Shown one piece after another: positions 56,373 to 64,000 of a DNA stretch of 64,000 bases (its first letter is position 1; every line of letters starts with the position of its first letter). Source of the stretch: Halomonas piscis (GTDB lineage Bacteria; Pseudomonadota; Gammaproteobacteria; Pseudomonadales; Halomonadaceae); contig NZ_CP119391.1 of NCBI RefSeq assembly GCF_031886125.1, forward strand, positions 496,001 to 560,000, in the 5' to 3' direction. The notes under the pieces are model-generated. The model ran no database searches and was not told where the DNA came from. It was given only the letters and a program-made list of their open reading frames with translations. The position numbers and the translations under genes were made by a program.

Positions 56373-58049
56373 ATGACCACGAGCAAGCGCCCATTATATA
56401 TCCCCTACGCCGGCCCCGCCCTGCTGGAAATGCCGCTGCTGAACAAGGGCAGTGCGTTTACCGGGGAAGAACGCGTGGCCTTTAACCTCATCGGGCTTCT
56501 GCCCCAGGACCGGGAGACCATCGAGGATCAGGTGGAACGCGCCTATCGCCAGTATCAGCAGTGCAACAGCGATCTGGAGCGTCACATCTATCTGCGCGCC
56601 ATCCAGGACGACAACGAGACGCTGTATTTCCGCCTGGTCTCGGAGCATCTGGAAGAAATGCTGCCGATCATCTACACCCCCACGGTGGGCAAGGCGTGCC
56701 AGGAGTTTTCCAACATCTACCGCAACCACCGGGGGCTGTTCATCAACTACCCCGACCGCGACTACATGGACGACATCCTGCGCAGCGCGACCAAGGAAAA
56801 GATCAAGGTCATCGTGGTGACCGACGGCGAGCGTATCCTGGGGCTTGGCGACCAGGGCATCGGCGGCATGGGCATTCCCATCGGCAAGCTGGCCCTTTAT
56901 ACCGCCTGCGGCGGCATCAGCCCGGCCTATACAATGCCGATCACCCTGGACGTGGGCACCAACAACCAGGCGCTGCTCGACGACCCCATGTACATGGGCT
57001 GGCGCCACAAGCGCGTGAGCCAGGAAGAGTACGACGCCTTCATGGACCAGTTCGTCGCCGCGGTGAAGCGTCGCTGGCCCAACGCCCTGGTCCAGTTCGA
57101 GGACTTCGCCCAGGCCAATGCCGTGCCGCTTCTGGAGCGCTACCGCGACGAGCTGTGCTGCTTCAACGACGACGTTCAGGGCACCGCCTCGGTCGTGGTC
57201 GGCACGCTGATGGCCGCCTGTCAGGCGCGCCAGCAGACGCTTGCCGACCAGCGCATCGTGTTTGTCGGCGGCGGCTCCGCCGGCTGCGGCATCGCCGAGC
57301 AGGTCATCGTCGCCATGCAGGCCCAGGGGATGAGCGAAGAAAAGGCCCGGGAGCGGGTCTACATGGTCGACCGCGACGGTCTGATGACCACCGACCAGGA
57401 CTGGCACCGGGACTTCCAGCGCCGGCTGGCCCACGACCCCTCGGTAGCCGCCGAATGGCAGGGCCAGGGGCTCGACGAAACCGTCGCCCAGGTCAAGCCG
57501 ACCGTACTGATCGGCGTCTGCGGGCAGAAGGGCATCTTCACCGAGCGTGTGGTGCGCACCATGCACGAACACTGCGAAAACCCGGTGATCTTTCCGCTGT
57601 CCAACCCCACCTCCCAGGCGGAAGCAGTGCCCGAAGACCTTCTGGAGTGGACCAACGGCGCCGCCCTGGTGGCGACCGGCAGCCCCTTCGAGCCGGTGGT
57701 GCACAACGGCCGCAGCATTCCCATTGCCCAGTGCAACAACGCCTATATTTTCCCCGGCATCGGCCTTGGCGTGGTCTCGGCCAACGCCTCCAAGGTCACC
57801 GACGAGATGCTGATGAGCGCCTCAAGGGCGCTGGCCCGGGAAGCGCCGCTGGTCAAGGAGGGCAAGGGCGCGCTGCTGCCGGCGCTGTCGCGCATCCGCG
57901 AGATCAGCATGGCGATCGCCTTCGAGGTCGCCGCCCAGGCCCAGCACGACGGCGTGGCGCTGAAAACCGACGGCAACCGGCTGCGCGAGGCCATTGCGCG
58001 CAACTGCTGGGAACCCGAGTACCGCACGTACCGGCGTAGCGCCATCTAG
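56373..58049 (+). CDS. maeA: NAD-dependent malic enzyme
   Basis: 558 aa. [48 protein letters not shown], and the NAD fold [15 protein letters not shown] are diagnostic. It decarboxylates malate to pyruvate. The 216-bp upstream gap holds no recognised gene. Confidence 0.95.
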   Translation: MTTSKRPLYIPYAGPALLEMPLLNKGSAFTGEERVAFNLIGLLPQDRETIEDQVERAYRQYQQCNSDLERHIYLRAIQDDNETLYFRLVSEHLEEMLPIIYTPTVGKACQEFSNIYRNHRGLFINYPDRDYMDDILRSATKEKIKVIVVTDGERILGLGDQGIGGMGIPIGKLALYTACGGISPAYTMPITLDVGTNNQALLDDPMYMGWRHKRVSQEEYDAFMDQFVAAVKRRWPNALVQFEDFAQANAVPLLERYRDELCCFNDDVQGTASVVVGTLMAACQARQQTLADQRIVFVGGGSAGCGIAEQVIVAMQAQGMSEEKARERVYMVDRDGLMTTDQDWHRDFQRRLAHDPSVAAEWQGQGLDETVAQVKPTVLIGVCGQKGIFTERVVRTMHEHCENPVIFPLSNPTSQAEAVPEDLLEWTNGAALVATGSPFEPVVHNGRSIPIAQCNNAYIFPGIGLGVVSANASKVTDEMLMSASRALAREAPLVKEGKGALLPALSRIREISMAIAFEVAAQAQHDGVALKTDGNRLREAIARNCWEPEYRTYRRSAI

Positions 58050-58070
58050 GCGCTTTGCCGCTCAAGGACA

Positions 58071-58104
58071 AAAAAAGCCCCGCAGGCCAGGCCTGCGGGG
58101 CTTT
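58071..58104. terminator. bidirectional terminator between maeA and acnA
   Basis: AGCCCCGCAGGC-CAG-GCCTGCGGGGCT with A-run before and T-run after, serving both convergent genes. Confidence 0.92.
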
Positions 58105-58124
58105 TGCGTGACGGCGTTGGCGGT

Positions 58125-60890
<2,766 letters not shown>

Positions 60891-60953
60891 GCCTTTCTCC
60901 TCTGCTGACTAGACCACGGATAGCCCGGCGCGACGGCCGTTGTTCTTCTTTAG

Positions 60954-62135
<1,182 letters not shown>

Positions 62136-62151
62136 GCCACTGCCTGCCCGC

Positions 62152-62673
62152 TCAGGAGGCGGCGCAGCCATCGGGGGTATGAGTCACTCGGATGCGCCCC
62201 AGCTGGCTGAGCACCAGGGTGTTATTGCCGCCGGAGGTCACGTTGCCCGCCGGGCACACGGTAAAGGTGCCGTTGTGCCCGCTGCTGTGGCCCAGCGGAC
62301 TGAAGCGCACGCGCCGCCAGCCGCGGTTGTAGGTAATGCGGGCATCGCTATCCGGCAGCGCGCGCACGATGCGCTCCGCGGGCAGCGGCGCGCGGGTGTC
62401 GCCGGTGACGACCAGCAGGGTGCGGCTCCAGTCGAGGCCGCAGGCGTTGGCGCTGCCGGCCCGGGGGCAGACGAAGACGCGCTCGCTGCGGGTGATGGCC
62501 GTATGTCGGGCCAGGGTCAGCGCGCTTTGCAGCTGGCTTAGCGCCGCCCGCTGGGCGCTGCGCTCCGTCAGGCCGCGCATGTGCGGATAGCCCACGCTTG
62601 CCAGCAGCGCGACCAGCGCGAGCGCCACCAGCAGTTCGAGTAGTGTTGTGCCCCGCTGCGCGCTCGCTGCCAT
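62152..62673 (-). CDS. lone GspH/FimT-family pseudopilin
   Basis: 173 aa with N-terminal prepilin helix QRGTTLLELLVALALVALLASVGYP (Thr replaces the usual Phe after Gly). A FimT-like body follows (LQSALTLARHTAITRSERVFVCP, then SPLGHSSGHNGTFTVCPAG). It is apart from the pilin cluster at 50317-53736. GAGGAGAC precedes the ATG. In Acinetobacter-like bacteria FimT binds DNA during uptake. Confidence 0.82.
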   Translation of the reverse strand: MAASAQRGTTLLELLVALALVALLASVGYPHMRGLTERSAQRAALSQLQSALTLARHTAITRSERVFVCPRAGSANACGLDWSRTLLVVTGDTRAPLPAERIVRALPDSDARITYNRGWRRVRFSPLGHSSGHNGTFTVCPAGNVTSGGNNTLVLSQLGRIRVTHTPDGCAAS

Positions 62674-62914
62674 GGCGCGTCTCCTCTATGGCTACGGTGC
62701 CTGTGTCCACGATGCCTGTGTTCACGATGGCAGGGTTCCCGACGCCGGGCGCTTTGCCGCCGGCGCGTGCCGAACGTGGGACTATGGCCATCAAGCTAGA
62801 AGCGTGAAGACGGGCGGGCGTAAGACAAAGCGGACAGGGGCGGTAGGATATTGCCAGGTGCCCGCAGGCGGCGGAGGCGGGTCGGGAGGTTCAGGACGGA
62901 AGCGCAGCGGCGGT

Positions 62915-63178
62915 TCAGGAGGTCTTGTCCTGCTCGGCGAGGAAACGATCGCGGTGGGCGGGGCAGCAGAACCATTCGGCGCGTTCGCGCAGGGCTTCAC
63001 TTTCCGGCACGTGGACGTCGCACCAGCGGCAGCGCACCATCTGCCCGCCTTCGTGGCGACGCTCGCGCTCAAGGCGCGCCTCGCGTTCGAGCTTCCATTC
63101 GCGGTAGATGCCGTAAAGCTTCAGGCCGGCGAAAAATATGACGCCAAAAAGAATCAGCCGAATGATCAAGAGGTTCAT
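62915..63178 (-). CDS. PP0621-family small zinc-ribbon membrane protein
   Basis: 87 aa. One N-terminal helix (LLIIRLILFGVIFFAGLKLYGIY), then a charged linker (KLEREARLERERRHEGG), then MVRCRWCDVHVPESEA and WFCCPAHRDRFL: a C-x2-C plus C-x2-H-like zinc site. It starts at ATG 63178 with GGGAG upstream. Function unknown. Confidence 0.72.
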   Translation of the reverse strand: MNLLIIRLILFGVIFFAGLKLYGIYREWKLEREARLERERRHEGGQMVRCRWCDVHVPESEALRERAEWFCCPAHRDRFLAEQDKTS

Positions 63179-63349
63179 CCTTAGTGTCTCCCGAGAATCG
63201 TGCGCGGCTGGCCTTTGCCAGCCGGCAGTGCTTGCGGGACAATGCCACAAGACGCCGTATAAAAACAGCGGTATACACCTGAGCCGGGGCCGCATTCGGC
63301 GCTGTTTGCGCTCGGCTTTCCGGTTCACACGACTTCGGATTTTCAAGAG

Positions 63350-64000
63350 ATGTCAACGCCCATGCAAGATTTGACGCTGGTGATGGCGCAGTTCGACCCC
63401 CTGGTGGGAGATATTCCGGGTAACGCCGCCCGGGCCGTCGAGGCCGTGCGCGAGGCGCGCATCGAGCACGGGGCGGATATCGTCGTTTTCCCCGAGCTGT
63501 TTCTGTCCGGCTATCCGCCCGAGGATCTGCTGCTGCGCCCCTCGCTGGAGGCCCGCCTGCGCGAGGCTCGGGCCGTCATGGCGGAGAAGGTGTCCCCGGA
63601 CGTCATGGTGATCATGGGCTATCCCGGCGTGCGCGAAGGCAAGCGCTACAACCTGGCCGGCGTGCTTTACAACGGCCAGTGGGAAGCCGAGTACGCCAAG
63701 CAGGTACTGCCCAACTACCAGGTGTTCGACGAGCAGCGCTACTTCACGCCCGGGGAGACACCCCTGGTTTACGAGCACCGGGGCGTGTCGCTTGGTCTTT
63801 TAATCGGGGAGGATGTGTGGGACGAAGCGCCGCTGGAGGCCGCGCGTGACGCCGGCGCCGAGGTGATCGTCACCCTCAACGCCTCGCCCTACCATCGGCA
63901 AAAGCCCGCCGAGCGCCTGCGCCTGATGGAGGCCCGCGCCGCCCGGGCGCAGTGCCCGCTGGTGTACGTCAACGCCATTGGCGGCCAGGACGAGCTGGTG
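63350..64000 (+). CDS. nadE: glutamine-dependent NAD+ synthetase, N-terminal part
   Basis: 217 codons to the window edge, still open. The glutaminase (nitrilase-fold) domain shows VMAQFDPLVGDIPGN, VVFPELFLSGYPPEDLL with the catalytic glutamate, and LGLLIGEDVWDEAP, LNASPYHRQKPAERL. The expected catalytic cysteine (usually in a C-P-L-x-Y-V-N-x-x-G-G-Q-D-E-L-V block) falls at QCPLVYVNAIGGQDELV right at the end. The synthetase domain lies outside. The start is 63350 or 63362. Confidence 0.9.
   Translation, partial: MSTPMQDLTLVMAQFDPLVGDIPGNAARAVEAVREARIEHGADIVVFPELFLSGYPPEDLLLRPSLEARLREARAVMAEKVSPDVMVIMGYPGVREGKRYNLAGVLYNGQWEAEYAKQVLPNYQVFDEQRYFTPGETPLVYEHRGVSLGLLIGEDVWDEAPLEAARDAGAEVIVTLNASPYHRQKPAERLRLMEARAARAQCPLVYVNAIGGQDELV

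Overview
The window looks like chromosomal DNA of a GC-rich gammaproteobacterium, most likely a halophile of the Halomonas type. This is inferred from the many housekeeping genes with gammaproteobacterial-style organisation (rplU-rpmA-obgE-proB, murJ-ribF-ileS-lspA-fkpB-ispH, acnA, trxB), an NhaD Na+/H+ antiporter, and many acidic proteins. No 16S gene is present, so the assignment stays tentative.

Layout. 1-5134: end of a SPOR-domain D-Ala-D-Ala carboxypeptidase, an EamA exporter, thiE-thiM, three small unassigned genes, and gloA. 5158-7895: a Zur-controlled znu operon (55-aa membrane protein, znuC, znuB, znuA) read leftward. 8036-20021: a complete type I-E CRISPR-Cas locus (cas3, cas8e/casA, casB, cas7e, cas5e, cas6e, cas1, cas2) followed by an array of 44 near-identical 29-nt repeats and three decayed trailer repeats. 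20215-29622: glnA, DUF4124, ChaN-like, YqiA-like, ugpB, argE, GIY-YIG, pncB, ddh. 29757-37517: tRNA-Pro(CGG), ispB, rplU, rpmA, obgE, proB, DUF1853, a PhoD-like phosphatase. 37600-39320: an IscB element with its omega RNA. 39330-50242: a GST, nhaD with a 199-bp tandem duplication of its 3' end, rpsT, murJ, ribF, ileS, lspA, fkpB, ispH. 50317-53736: a minor-pilin cluster whose last gene carries a PilX-like N-terminus joined to a beta-helical, AT-rich body. 53834-64000: trpS, a YeeE/YedE transporter, a malic enzyme, acnA, trxB, a lone FimT pseudopilin, a PP0621-like protein, and the start of nadE.

The most notable signal is in the 193-bp gap between cas3 and casA. On the minus strand there are two degenerate copies of the array repeat (10760-10788 and 10711-10739). 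Both keep the 6-bp hairpin and the 8-nt handle, and one stem carries a compensatory base-pair swap. They flank a 20-nt pseudo-spacer. Read as a type I-E guide, this spacer matches the casA 5' leader (10849-10868) next to a perfect AAG PAM. Through position 16 the only mismatches are at positions 6 and 12, the bases that are flipped out in type I crRNAs. A minus-strand promoter is placed to start the RNA at the first pseudo-repeat and is interleaved with the casA promoter. I read this as a Cas-regulating (CreR/CreA-like) RNA that directs Cascade to repress its own operon. The window therefore holds three RNA-guided modules: the adaptive array, this self-regulating guide, and IscB/omega RNA.

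Starts were chosen from ribosome-binding sites and family N-termini. All family assignments come from reading motifs and were not searched against databases.
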